NCBI GenBank assembly: GCA_905215965.1
Contig: CAJMSD010000013.1
Coordinates: 1-64,000 of the forward strand
Direction: 5' to 3'
Length of the DNA: 64,000 nucleotides
Source of the DNA: an uncultured bacterium
GTDB lineage: Bacteria > Bacillota > Clostridia > Oscillospirales > Ruminococcaceae
Shown: piece after piece, positions 47,414 through 55,918 of the stretch
How positions within the stretch are numbered: the stretch's first letter is position 1
Layout: each line of letters opens with the position of its first letter
The notes under the pieces: generated by a model
Told to the model about the DNA's origin: nothing
Databases searched by the model: none
The model's input: the letters and a program-made list of their open reading frames with translations, nothing else
Position numbers and translations under genes: made by a program

Positions 47414-48013
47414 TCATCGGAACAGTATTGAAGCTGCAAGATCCCTTACTGCTTCTCTTTCGGCTTCAATTATAGCGTTAAAACTGCAATTTTCCGAAAT
47501 GTCGCCGTAGCTTAAAATAAATCCGTCGGCTATATTGACGGGCTCCCGCGAGATCTCAACACTCGATTCAAACGGCTGAGCCAGAATTTGCAGCGTTTTC
47601 TCAAAGTCGTCAGGCATACGTTCAAGATCATAACTGCAGAAGCTGAATATGCCTTTTCCTTTTCTGAGACGCTTAGCCGCAAGCTTAACGATCAGTCCAA
47701 AATACTCGTCGTCGGGAAGCTCATGAAGCTTTAACTCGGTTTCCTTTATTACTGAATCTATGCATTCGACCTTACAGGCAAGTATTTTTCTTTTTGCCGA
47801 GGTTTGCGCACCGGAGCAGCCGCTTGCATATTCGCGTTCAATATCCGAGCGGTATTTGCTCATAAAGCTGTTATATGTCTGCTCGGCTTTCAAATCTCCG
47901 TCAGAGCGTATTTTTTCGGCTTCTTTTTTTGAGGCAGTAATAATTTCCTCAGCATTGAGCTTGCCTTGATTTTCAATTTCGGTAAGAATCGAGTTGATAC
48001 CGGACATATTCAT
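47414..48013 (-). CDS. atpE: V/A-type ATPase subunit E (peripheral stalk)
   Basis: 199 residues. An N-terminal coiled coil (LNAEEIITASKKEAEKIRSD) and a C-terminal globular domain ending IEAEREAVRDLAASILFR. GAGGTATGA-type ribosome site precedes ATG. Confidence 0.93.
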   Translation of the reverse strand: MNMSGINSILTEIENQGKLNAEEIITASKKEAEKIRSDGDLKAEQTYNSFMSKYRSDIEREYASGCSGAQTSAKRKILACKVECIDSVIKETELKLHELPDDEYFGLIVKLAAKRLRKGKGIFSFCSYDLERMPDDFEKTLQILAQPFESSVEISREPVNIADGFILSYGDISENCSFNAIIEAEREAVRDLAASILFR

Positions 48014-48040
48014 ACCTCCTTAGATTGATCGGCTGTATTA

Positions 48041-48517
48041 TCAGACAGCAATGTTGTAGATGAGAAGAATTGAAACAAGGAGCGCAAGGATAGCGTATGT
48101 TTCTACCATGGCAGCCATGATAACGCCCTTGCTGCTCTGATCCGGTTTTTTGGCAACAATGCCTACTCCGGCTGCTGCGGCTCTTCCCTGAGCAATGCCC
48201 GAGAACAAACCAACTATAGCGATCGGAAGGCAGGCTGCAAGGAACATAAGCCCCTGATTAAGGGTGAGATCGGCAGGAGTACCTCCGATAATTCCTATAC
48301 GGCTGAGAAGCAGAATTGCTGTAAGAAGTCCGTAAAGACCCTGAGTACCCGGAAGCAGCTGAAGGATAAGTACCTTGCTGAATTTTGAAGGATCAACCGA
48401 AACTACTCCGGCTGCCGCTTCACCTACAAGACCTACGCCCTTAGCCGAACCGATACCTGCAAAAAGCGCTGCACAAGCAGCTCCGATAACTGCGAATGAA
48501 AGACCTAAACTACTCAT
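48041..48517 (-). CDS. atpK: V/A-type ATPase proteolipid subunit K, sodium-type
   Basis: 158 residues from ATG 48,517 after GGAGGAATCTATCA; the frame open further upstream belongs to atpI overlap. Double-hairpin proteolipid of four helices. The ion-site residues known from the Enterococcus hirae sodium NtpK are conserved: L55-P-G-T58-Q59, Q110 in SGIAQGR and E139 in MVETYA. This predicts a sodium-driven rather than proton-driven ring. Eight-base overlap with atpI. Confidence 0.95.
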   Translation of the reverse strand: MSSLGLSFAVIGAACAALFAGIGSAKGVGLVGEAAAGVVSVDPSKFSKVLILQLLPGTQGLYGLLTAILLLSRIGIIGGTPADLTLNQGLMFLAACLPIAIVGLFSGIAQGRAAAAGVGIVAKKPDQSSKGVIMAAMVETYAILALLVSILLIYNIAV

Positions 48518-50480
48518 TGATAGATTCCTCCTTGAATTTAATATAATTTGTTTTAACGGTAAATGGATTGAACGGTCTGCCGCCGCCCTCGTAGAACTTG
48601 GAAAAAAGTTCCACAAACTGAAGTCTGTCGGTGTGAACATAAGCGCCGAGAAGATTTATGGCTAAATTAGCAGTGTGACCGACTATGAATACTACAACCA
48701 GAAGAACAGCTTTAACAATTAAGTTCTCCGGCATAGTTCCTATGAGATTTATAACACCCGCGATGCTGCCTGTCGCAAGACCGAGAGCCAGCAAACGTGA
48801 ATAAGAAAGTATATCGCTGAGATATCCCGTAGCTGTATTATACAAAGTATAAAGTCCGCCGAAAAACTTGCCGAAAACGGATTTTGAGCTTCTGCCGGCT
48901 GTAAGCACAAGCAGAACAACTCCTGCAACAGCCATGTAAAGTCCGACTGTTTTCAGAATTTCGGGTACACCTGTCAGTATATTTGCCGCAAGGGGAGATA
49001 TTCCAAGCACAATAAGATATATAGGAACGGTATCAAGAAAAGCGTCGAGCTTTTTGCCCTCGTCCCAGCGCATTTTAAATGAAACGCCGATTCCGAGGAA
49101 CAGATGAACAATACCAAGTGCAAAAGAATACAGAAGAAGCTTTATCGGGTCGTCAAGCGGCTCAAACCAAAGAGCGAGACTTCCGATCTCTTTTCCGAAA
49201 AATTCTCTGCCCACGACCTGAACTATATCTCCGAACCAGCTTCCGAAAAGAGCTCCGAATATAATGGTTGAAATGCCGCAGTTTCTGAACATTATGAGAG
49301 TTTTTCTCATTTTAGCTTCGAGCTTCATTTTATTAAGTGCGATTACCGTGCCTATTACCATGACGATACCGTAACCTGCGTCGGATAACATCATTCCAAA
49401 GAAAAGGTAATAGAAGAACGACATGACAGGCGTGGGATCTACGTCCTTTTTGCCGGGCATGGAATACATCTCCGTGATTCCTTCAACAGGCGAAGAAAAG
49501 CTGCTGTTTTCAAGCAGAACAGGAACATCTTCATCTTCGTCCGGCTGATAGAAGCTGATCGAAGCCGAAAACTTAGAAGTTATTTCCTTTCCAAGTGATT
49601 CCGTATATTTTTCAGGGATAAATCCCGTCAGGATAAATGTATTTTTTGTGAATCCGAGAGATTCCAAAGCCTCATATTTATCTTTTCGCATTTGTAAATA
49701 ATCGATTGCGAATTCAAGCGCACGCCGTTTATCGGCAAGCTTTACAATTGCGTCGCGGCATTCGGAAACTTTTTTTCTTAACTTTTCAGCTTGCGCATCA
49801 TAGTTAGAACAAAGTTCACGCGGAGTTTTGTTATCGGGTTCGGAAAAACTAATAAATCCGTTTTCTCTCAGCAGCGATTCGGTTTCGTCCGAATTTGCTT
49901 TGCTCGATAACACGAAAAGATTAGTTCGCTCTTTGGACGACGATATAATTTCGCAAAAGCAATCGGGGAATAGCTCGCTTAACTGTTCCACCGTAAGTTT
50001 TCCCTGCATACTGCCGATAAAGCTGCTCGTTGACGCGGTTTCGCGGAAATTCATAGGAATATCCAGATCCAGCCACGTACTTAGAGAATCCTTTTTGACC
50101 TGAAGCTGAGCTATGGAAGCTTCACATTCGCTGATTATACGGCTGTTCTTGATAATTTCGTATGCAGCCTGCATTACCTTTTCAAGCTGTAAAGCTCCTT
50201 TTCCGAATTGCTTGACCTCAACCTCTCTTCTGGCGGTAAAACCCGAAAGGAGAGATTTTTTCTCCGGAGCTTCGGTATTGATGATCTCCAGAGCCTGAAC
50301 TGCTGTATTGCGGAACTTTTCAAATTCTGCGATCGCAGAAGCAGTATTTGTCTGCTCAAGTTCATCGTCGCAGCAATCGCAAATTTCAACCACACCGCGC
50401 CGCTGAAGCAGCTCGATTATTTTTTTGCTGTCGGTAAGCAATGCGATAAGCTCAATTTTTTTCATTTTCATCTTAGCCAT
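48510..50480 (-). CDS. atpI: V/A-type ATPase membrane subunit I
   Basis: 656 residues. Static membrane subunit equivalent to a. The N-terminal cytoplasmic half is coiled coil with globular domain; the C-terminal half has about seven or eight membrane helices and the arginine in DILSYSRLLALGLATGSIAG that releases the ion. Follows the small G/H gene by 29 bp. Confidence 0.96.
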   Translation of the reverse strand: MAKMKMKKIELIALLTDSKKIIELLQRRGVVEICDCCDDELEQTNTASAIAEFEKFRNTAVQALEIINTEAPEKKSLLSGFTARREVEVKQFGKGALQLEKVMQAAYEIIKNSRIISECEASIAQLQVKKDSLSTWLDLDIPMNFRETASTSSFIGSMQGKLTVEQLSELFPDCFCEIISSSKERTNLFVLSSKANSDETESLLRENGFISFSEPDNKTPRELCSNYDAQAEKLRKKVSECRDAIVKLADKRRALEFAIDYLQMRKDKYEALESLGFTKNTFILTGFIPEKYTESLGKEITSKFSASISFYQPDEDEDVPVLLENSSFSSPVEGITEMYSMPGKKDVDPTPVMSFFYYLFFGMMLSDAGYGIVMVIGTVIALNKMKLEAKMRKTLIMFRNCGISTIIFGALFGSWFGDIVQVVGREFFGKEIGSLALWFEPLDDPIKLLLYSFALGIVHLFLGIGVSFKMRWDEGKKLDAFLDTVPIYLIVLGISPLAANILTGVPEILKTVGLYMAVAGVVLLVLTAGRSSKSVFGKFFGGLYTLYNTATGYLSDILSYSRLLALGLATGSIAGVINLIGTMPENLIVKAVLLVVVFIVGHTANLAINLLGAYVHTDRLQFVELFSKFYEGGGRPFNPFTVKTNYIKFKEESINE

Positions 50481-50509
50481 AATTGATCACCTTCTTTCAT
50501 TAAGAGAAA

Positions 50510-50824
50510 TCAGCTTTCAAAAAACGAATTAATAACAGCATCGACAGCTTTTGACATATTTTGTTCGGCAAGAGCCTTTATTTCCTTGATTTTTTCGCCG
50601 CAATCCTTTTCTGTTGCGGCGCTAAATTTTTCAAGCTCGCATTTATTTTGCTGCTTTAGCTGCTGCGCATCGGATTTAGCACGGCTAATACTTTGCTGAA
50701 TGTTGCGGTTAGCGTCAGCTTCCGCGTTTCTGAGGATTTCTTCGCGTTCCTTGTAAGCGTCGGCAACTACTTTATCAGCGTTAGATTCGGCGGATAATAC
50801 TTTTTTTATCGTATCTAAAGCCAT
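50510..50824 (-). CDS. atpH: V/A-type ATPase subunit G/H (peripheral stalk)
   Basis: 104 residues from ATG 50,824. A continuous helix with heptads (YKEREEILRNAEADANRNIQ), partner of subunit E in the stalk. AAAGGAG lies 12 nt upstream; a TTG-initiated alternative is too close to it. First gene of the operon. Confidence 0.88.
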   Translation of the reverse strand: MALDTIKKVLSAESNADKVVADAYKEREEILRNAEADANRNIQQSISRAKSDAQQLKQQNKCELEKFSAATEKDCGEKIKEIKALAEQNMSKAVDAVINSFFES

Positions 50825-50848
50825 ATTATATTTCAACTCCTTTCCGAT

Positions 50849-50886
50849 AAAAACAAAATGGGAGCTTAATCCTACAGACAGCTCCC
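50849..50886 (-). promoter_or_regulatory. Terminator-like hairpin in the V-ATPase leader
   Basis: On the minus strand GGGAGCT (50,880-50,886) pairs with AGCTCCC (50,860-50,866) and is followed by ATTTTGTTTTT. It lies between promoter and first gene, about 20 nt after the predicted start, so it could attenuate transcription. Confidence 0.5.
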
Positions 50887-50911
50887 AAAAAATAATTATT
50901 CAACTGCCATT

Positions 50912-50941
50912 ATTATATCATATGCCGGAATAATTTGTCAA
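50912..50941 (-). promoter_or_regulatory. Promoter of the V/A-type ATPase operon
   Basis: Minus-strand TTGACA (50,936-50,941), 18-bp spacer, TATAAT (50,912-50,917). Confidence 0.8.
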
Positions 50942-51269
50942 GGGATAAACAAATAAATTATTGTTTTAAAAATTTAGAAAAATGTCAATATAACTTTTAT
51001 TGTGCATTTTTCAAGGAAAGTAATATAAATATATAATTTGTTGGAAATTTAGTTTGAATCAAGTAAAAATCTGTTAATTGATCGTATATTGATTATAACC
51101 GAAAAAATTTTGTCTTTCATTAGTCAAAAATAAACGGATGTCTGTTTTTTAGGCAATAGCAGGCTTTTGCATGATTTTATTTGTATTGTGAAAAAATGAC
51201 AAATAAACATATCACTATTTGTATAATGTGCAGAATTTACTAAAGTTATCTATTTATTTCAAAAAACTG
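50942..51269. other. AT-rich non-coding gap
   Basis: No gene, repeat or convincing hairpin seen between the V-ATPase promoter and the promoter of the mini-ORF RNA. Very AT-rich, with no curved-DNA pattern beyond A/T tracts. Confidence 0.6.
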
Positions 51270-51298
51270 TTGACATTGCTATAAAGATGTGATATTAT
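51270..51298 (+). promoter_or_regulatory. Promoter of the mini-ORF RNA
   Basis: TTGACA (51,270-51,275), 17-bp spacer, TATTAT (51,293-51,298); start near 51,305. Confidence 0.8.
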
Positions 51299-51322
51299 AT
51301 AGACATAGAAGGGGAGAGATAA

Positions 51323-51346
51323 ATGATCTTAACCACGAAAGCTTAA
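51323..51346 (+). CDS. Seven-residue ORF at the 5' end of the mini-ORF RNA
   Basis: ATG ATC TTA ACC ACG AAA GCT TAA, 8 nt after GGGGAGA. Lies about 18 nt from the predicted transcript start. Translation is plausible but unproven. Confidence 0.35.
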   Translation: MILTTKA

Positions 51347-51409
51347 TTTACTTGGCTTGAGAGTTATTCTCAATGTAAATCAGAATCAGCGGAAAGGTGA
51401 GTGAGTCCG

Positions 51410-51472
51410 ATGGAGAGTGAAATTGAACAACAGCGCAAAGCCGGCGGGCTTGCGAAACAGTATAATAGATAA
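51410..51472 (+). CDS. 20-residue small ORF in the mini-ORF RNA
   Basis: Begins MESEIEQQ and ends KQYNR, hydrophilic with a KAGGLAK core; preceded by AAAGGTG with a 10-nt spacer. It contains the GC-rich hairpin at 51,433-51,456, so the sequence may be conserved for structure rather than protein. Confidence 0.35.
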   Translation: MESEIEQQRKAGGLAKQYNR

Positions 51473-51825
51473 AAGGGAATTTAGCATATTGCTTATCCAT
51501 GTAGTTAGATGAAATAGGTATTAGTTGTTGAGCGGACGTCATGCTGAATAAAATTCACGGTTTTTTTCTGAGTTACTTTTTAGGTACAGGATTATCTGAA
51601 ATTTCGACGAAGAGTCTTTAGATACATAAATTTTATGTGTAAAGGTGAGTCCGATGAGATAATTATTTTGAATCACTTAGTATATTAATAAAAGGTGGTA
51701 CCAATGATAAAGTAATCACGATTTTCATATTGATTATTAAAATTCAATGAAAAGGTGAATTCCAATGGAATAATTTATGTTTTATCTAAGCATGTAATTG
51801 CTTATTGCAATTGAATAGTATTATG

Positions 51826-51853
51826 ATCCCCGAACATCGTTTGGGGATTTTTA
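51826..51853 (+). terminator. Terminator of the mini-ORF RNA
   Basis: ATCCCCGAA pairs with TTTGGGGAT around ACATCG-type loop, followed by TTTTTAT. Confidence 0.85.
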
Positions 51854-52164
51854 TCTGTAAAAAGAAACAGCGTCGAAGCGCAAGCACTCCGACACCTTTC
51901 CTTTGTTCTTTTTCTATTTTTTCTTTTGTTCTACAACAATTAAATTTTATCATTTTTATTTGAATTAGTCAAGAAAAATATTTCGTCATGCTTTGACAAA
52001 TCAAGCTATTTCTACATCAAACAACAAAAAATATATAATCTTATCAGCGATAAAAGCCGATGGTTTGTATAATACTACAGAATAATTGGTGAATGTTGAA
52101 AGTTTTTCTGCCTTGAACTGTTTGATTTTTTCTGAAATATATCATTCTTTTTGATTTTTGACTA
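51854..52164. other. AT-rich non-coding gap before glyA
   Basis: No gene. Apart from a GC-richer stretch near 51,867-51,893 (gtcg...cgac arms) nothing stands out; no riboswitch-like motif for glycine was recognised. Confidence 0.55.
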
Positions 52165-52193
52165 TTGAAATTATTTCATTTATAGTGTATAAT
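52165..52193 (+). promoter_or_regulatory. Promoter of glyA
   Basis: TTGAAA (52,165-52,170), 17-bp spacer, TATAAT (52,188-52,193); AAAGGAG follows at about 52,224. Confidence 0.75.
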
Positions 52194-52240
52194 AATTACA
52201 GTGATATCAATAATGACTATTTTAAAGGAGTGTTTACCCA

Positions 52241-53497
52241 ATGTATAATGATTTAATGGATTCAGTAGGATTTGTTACCAATTACGATCCCGAGGTAGGC
52301 GATGCTATGAATGCTGAGCTTGCCCGCCAGAGAAGAAACCTCGAGCTTATAGCAAGTGAAAATATCGTTTCTCCTGCTGTTATGGCTGCAATGGGTTCTG
52401 TTCTTACAAATAAATATGCTGAAGGTTACCCGGGTAAGCGTTATTATGGCGGCTGCGAAAACGTTGACGTTGTTGAGCAGATCGCTATCGAACGCGCTAA
52501 GAAGCTCTTCGGTGCAGGTTTTGCTAACGTTCAGCCGCATTCGGGGGCTCAGGCTAATACTGCTGCTTATTTTGCAGTTCTCCAGCCGGGAGATACTGTT
52601 CTTGGTATGAGTCTTGCCGACGGAGGACATCTTACACACGGTTCGCCTGTAAATCTTTCGGGAAAATATTTTAATTTCGTTTCTTACGGTCTTGATGACG
52701 AGACTGAAACTATCAATTACGATACAGTTTACAAGCTTGCTGCAAAGCACAAGCCACGTTTGATCGTTGCAGGAGCATCTGCATATCCGAGAGCGATCGA
52801 CTTCAAGAAGCTTTCTGAGATTGCAAGATCTGTAGGCGCACTGCTAATGGTTGATATGGCACATATTGCAGGACTTGTTGCGGCAGGACTTCATCAGTCG
52901 CCTGTTCCTTATGCCGATATCGTAACGACCACAACTCATAAAACTCTCAGAGGACCAAGAGGCGGCCTTATCCTCACGAACAACGAGTATCTTGCAAAGA
53001 AGATTAATTCCGCTATTTTCCCAGGAACACAAGGTGGCCCTCTTATGCATACTATCGCAGCTAAGGCAGTATGCTTCGGCGAGGCTCTCAAGCCTGAGTT
53101 CAAAGAATATCAGACAAGAATCGTTGAGAATGCCAAGGCTCTTTCCGAGGGACTCCTCAAGAGAGGCTTCAACCTCGTTTCGGGCGGTACAGATAACCAC
53201 CTTATGCTTGTTGACCTCCGTCCCTTCAACATCACAGGTAAGGAGCTTGAACACCGTCTTGATGAAGTTTACATAACAGTAAATAAAAACGCTATCCATA
53301 ACGATCCCGAAAAGCCTTTTGTAACAAGCGGTATCAGAATAGGTACTCCTGCTGTTACTACAAGAGGTCTCGGTGTTGAGGAAATGGAAAAAATCGCTGA
53401 ATATATCTATCTCTGTGCTACTGATTTCGAGAACAAGGCAGACGAGATCCGTGCCGGCGTTACCGAGATCTGCAACAAGTATCCGCTTTATAAGTAA
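52241..53497 (+). CDS. glyA: Serine hydroxymethyltransferase
   Basis: 418 residues. Interconverts serine and glycine with tetrahydrofolate, supplying one-carbon units. PLP-binding lysine lies in VTTTTHKTLRGPRGG, with the HSGAQANTAAYFAVLQPGD substrate/PLP loop and ELIASENIVSPAV near the N-terminus. Complete and of normal length; monocistronic with its own promoter and terminator. Confidence 0.98.
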   Translation: MYNDLMDSVGFVTNYDPEVGDAMNAELARQRRNLELIASENIVSPAVMAAMGSVLTNKYAEGYPGKRYYGGCENVDVVEQIAIERAKKLFGAGFANVQPHSGAQANTAAYFAVLQPGDTVLGMSLADGGHLTHGSPVNLSGKYFNFVSYGLDDETETINYDTVYKLAAKHKPRLIVAGASAYPRAIDFKKLSEIARSVGALLMVDMAHIAGLVAAGLHQSPVPYADIVTTTTHKTLRGPRGGLILTNNEYLAKKINSAIFPGTQGGPLMHTIAAKAVCFGEALKPEFKEYQTRIVENAKALSEGLLKRGFNLVSGGTDNHLMLVDLRPFNITGKELEHRLDEVYITVNKNAIHNDPEKPFVTSGIRIGTPAVTTRGLGVEEMEKIAEYIYLCATDFENKADEIRAGVTEICNKYPLYK

Positions 53498-53510
53498 TTA
53501 ATCGCTGTTA

Positions 53511-53542
53511 ATGGGGCGGACAATCTGTCCGTCCCATATTTT
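53511..53542 (+). terminator. Terminator of glyA
   Basis: Arms atggg-g-cggac (53,511-53,521) and gtccg-tcccat (53,527-53,537), followed by ATTTT. Confidence 0.8.
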
Positions 53543-53589
53543 ATAGTTTAATAATATAAATCAGCATTTAAGACAAATGAGGGTACTTC

Positions 53590-53802
53590 ATGCATTTTTT
53601 AATATATTCTATATCAGGTATTGGATTGTGGTATTCATTTTATAGGCTGTCAGCCAATAATCGAATTAAAAAAGCAAAAAAACAGGGCATACAAGCTAAC
53701 CTGACTCCTTGCAGAATTACTTATTTGGTTACTGGGATTATTGGGCAAACATTATTCTGGACTATAATATATATGCTTCAACAATGGAAAGGTTTTAACT
53801 AA
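53590..53802 (+). CDS. Small membrane protein, 70 aa
   Basis: Two hydrophobic helices (FLIYSISGIGLWYSFYRL and YLVTGIIGQTLFWTIIYM) joined by a basic loop (NNRIKKAKKQG). GAGGGTACTTC precedes ATG. Just upstream of rarA on the same strand; no known motif. Confidence 0.6.
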   Translation: MHFLIYSISGIGLWYSFYRLSANNRIKKAKKQGIQANLTPCRITYLVTGIIGQTLFWTIIYMLQQWKGFN

Positions 53803-53841
53803 GAGATATTCTGATTTAAATTACTAAAAAGGAGAATCGAT

Positions 53842-55119
53842 ATGTCAACACCGTTAGCCGATAAAATACGCCCGAAAGCTCTTGACGATGTTGTAGGTCA
53901 GGAGCATCTTCTGGCGGAGGGAAAACCGCTCCGCAGAATAATTGAAAGTGGAAAAGTTCCTAATATGATCTTTTACGGTCCGTCAGGCATCGGAAAAACG
54001 ACCGTTGCTCGTATAATAGCCGAAAACTGCGATATGACGCTGCATAAGCTCAACGGTACAAATGCTTCGCTGTCCGATATCAAAGATGTTGTGGCTGAAA
54101 TAGGCACTTTCGGAACTGAAAACGGAATTTTGCTTTATCTTGACGAAATTCAGTATCTTAATAAAAAGCAGCAGCAGAGTCTCCTTGAATACATTGAAAG
54201 CGGCACGATAACGCTTATAGCTTCAACTACCGAAAATCCCTATTTTTCAGTCTATAATGCAGTCATAAGCCGAAGCACAGTCTTTGAATTCAAGCCTGTT
54301 AGTGCCGAGCAGCTTATTCCTGCAATAAAACGTGCATTTAGAATAATTTCCGAAGAAAACGGTATTGAGATAATCTATGATGACGAGATTTGCAGGAATA
54401 TCGCTTATGGTTGCGGCGGAGATGTCCGCAAGGCAATGAATACAGCCGAGCTTTGCGCCGTGTGCGGAGAAAACATTGACGGCAAAGTCAATATAACGCA
54501 GGAATCGCTGAAAATTCTCATTCAGCGCAGCAATATGCGTTATGACCGTGACGGTGATCAGCATTATGACCTCCTTTCAGCTTTGCAGAAATCAATTAGA
54601 GGTTCTGATGAAAATGCAGCTCTTCATTATGCGGCGCGTCTTATGGAGGCGGGAGATATAATTTCGCTGTCGCGGCGGCTTCTTGTTATCGCTGCCGAGG
54701 ACGTTGGACTTGCTTATCCGCAGGCTATAACTATCGTCAAAAGCTGTGTGGATTCTGCTCTTCAGCTTGGACTTCCTGAGGCAAGGATCCCGTTAGCGGA
54801 AGCTATAATTCTACTCGCAACAGCTCCAAAGTCCAACAGCGCAGAGTCAGCGATAGATGCTGCAATATCCGATGTCAGATCCTGCGACGCCCTTGATTTT
54901 CCGCGGCATCTGCAAAATAAGCATTTTGACGGCAAAGGTGCGTCTGTTGTCGGACAGAACTATCTCTATCCGCACAATTATCCAAATCATTATGTAAAGC
55001 AGCAATATCTTCCTGATGCTCTAAAGGATCGCGTTTACTATGAATTCGGCGAAAATAAGCAGGAACAGGCAGCGCTCGCTTATAGAAGAAAAATTTTGAA
55101 TAGTGTTGAAGATAATTGA
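53842..55119 (+). CDS. rarA: Replication-associated recombination protein A (RarA/MgsA)
   Basis: 425 residues. AAA+ ATPase acting at stalled forks. Walker A GPSGIGKTTVARI (46-58), Walker B ILLYLDEIQYLNKKQQQ, arginine finger AVISRSTVFEFKP, and C-terminal tetramerisation domain with YLYPHNYPNHYVKQQYLPD. AAGGAG before ATG. Confidence 0.95.
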   Translation: MSTPLADKIRPKALDDVVGQEHLLAEGKPLRRIIESGKVPNMIFYGPSGIGKTTVARIIAENCDMTLHKLNGTNASLSDIKDVVAEIGTFGTENGILLYLDEIQYLNKKQQQSLLEYIESGTITLIASTTENPYFSVYNAVISRSTVFEFKPVSAEQLIPAIKRAFRIISEENGIEIIYDDEICRNIAYGCGGDVRKAMNTAELCAVCGENIDGKVNITQESLKILIQRSNMRYDRDGDQHYDLLSALQKSIRGSDENAALHYAARLMEAGDIISLSRRLLVIAAEDVGLAYPQAITIVKSCVDSALQLGLPEARIPLAEAIILLATAPKSNSAESAIDAAISDVRSCDALDFPRHLQNKHFDGKGASVVGQNYLYPHNYPNHYVKQQYLPDALKDRVYYEFGENKQEQAALAYRRKILNSVEDN

Positions 55120-55128
55120 TAAATTATA

Positions 55129-55172
55129 AAAATACGCCATACAGTACTGTAAATCTGTATGGCGTATTTTGA
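55129..55172. terminator. Bidirectional terminator
   Basis: Perfect 16-bp arms aaaatacgccatacag (55,129-55,144) and ctgtatggcgtatttt (55,155-55,170) between rarA and the convergent amidase gene. Confidence 0.9.
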
Positions 55173-55173
55173 T

Positions 55174-55911
55174 TTAAACTGAGATAAACTGACTGCTTGC
55201 GTAGCCTACCAGTCCGTTGTAGTTAATAACATACCAGCCGTTTGTCTCGCCGTTTATCATTACAGTGGCTCCGCTTGGGATAGAGCCGATAATCGCTCCG
55301 CTTATAGACGGATAGCTTCTGACGTTAAGATTGCTACCGTCCGTTGTGACTGTACCCCAGAGGACAGCAGTCGGTGAGACAAAAGGTATTCCGAAATAAT
55401 CACAGAGCGACTGAACGAGATTGCGGGCGATCTCATTCAGATTGTTTTTAAGCCACGCTTCATCAGCATAGTTATCGTGATAACCAAGTTCGCACAGAAC
55501 AGCGGTAGCTTTTGTTTGAGTTACTTCTCCGAGTGAGGTCGTGGGGACTGCGTTTGATTTATCCGGCAGAGGATAAATGCTTTTAAGATTGTTTGCAATT
55601 ATATTTGCGAGCTTTTCACTGCTCTCGCTGTAAGGAGAAAAATATATATCGATACCTCTCAGCTTTCCTGCAAGATATTCCGGAGCTGCATTCGTATGAA
55701 GCGCAATGTGAGCGTCGTAATAAGCTGAATTCGAATCGCTTATAGCGCCGCCGACATTTCTGTCCGGATTATTTCTTACGTATTGGATGCCGCTTGAACG
55801 CAGATACGGTTCCATACGGTCGGCAAGTCGGTTCATATACAGTTCCTCATTGCCTTCAGTAGCGTATTGATTCCATTCCTGCGTCGAAGGACTTAAAAAT
55901 ATTTTGGGCAT
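55174..55911 (-). CDS. N-acetylmuramoyl-L-alanine amidase with SH3 domain
   Basis: 245 residues from ATG 55,911. Amidase_3 fold: AHIALHTNAAPEY with a zinc-ligand histidine and the catalytic glutamate in VLCELGYHDN are visible, but the usual first zinc ligand of the DPGHGG motif is replaced by LSPSTQEWN. Residues about 180-245 are an SH3b wall-binding domain (LNVRSYPSISGAIIGSIPSG). No signal peptide, so release may be by lysis or a non-classical route, as for phage-like and sporulation amidases. Monocistronic, with its Shine-Dalgarno inside a hairpin. Confidence 0.8.
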   Translation of the reverse strand: MPKIFLSPSTQEWNQYATEGNEELYMNRLADRMEPYLRSSGIQYVRNNPDRNVGGAISDSNSAYYDAHIALHTNAAPEYLAGKLRGIDIYFSPYSESSEKLANIIANNLKSIYPLPDKSNAVPTTSLGEVTQTKATAVLCELGYHDNYADEAWLKNNLNEIARNLVQSLCDYFGIPFVSPTAVLWGTVTTDGSNLNVRSYPSISGAIIGSIPSGATVMINGETNGWYVINYNGLVGYASSQFISV

Positions 55912-55918
55912 AAAAAAG

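Larger units (their letters stand above)
51305..51853 (+). ncRNA. Uncharacterised RNA of about 550 nt with five ribosome-binding/AUG units
   Basis: Bounded by a consensus promoter and a strong terminator, and without a credible long ORF. Four copies of AAAGGTG occur at 51,393, 51,641, 51,691 and 51,751, each followed 6-10 nt later by an ATG: 51,410 (20 codons), 51,654 (ATG AGA TAA), 51,704 (ATG ATA AAG TAA) and 51,765 (ATG GAA TAA). A fifth unit, GAAGGGGAGA with ATG at 51,323 (seven codons), opens the RNA. Hairpins lie between the units: atttac...gtaaat around ttgag/ctcaa (51,346-51,380), cgcaa-a-gcc/ggcttgcg (51,433-51,456), acataaattttatgt (51,625-51,639), aattgc/gcaatt (51,796-51,812). It could be a large structured RNA such as the ROOL class (similar size and host group), a ribosome-engaging RNA, or a set of leader peptides without a downstream gene. 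I cannot decide by eye. Confidence 0.6.

Noticed and set aside
51348..51542. 64-codon minus-strand frame inside the mini-ORF RNA
   Set aside because: No ribosome site, and it lies antisense to a well-defined promoter-to-terminator unit.
52158..52193. TTGACT at 52,158 as the glyA -35 box
   Set aside because: The spacer to TATAAT would be 24 bp; TTGAAA at 52,165 gives 17 bp.
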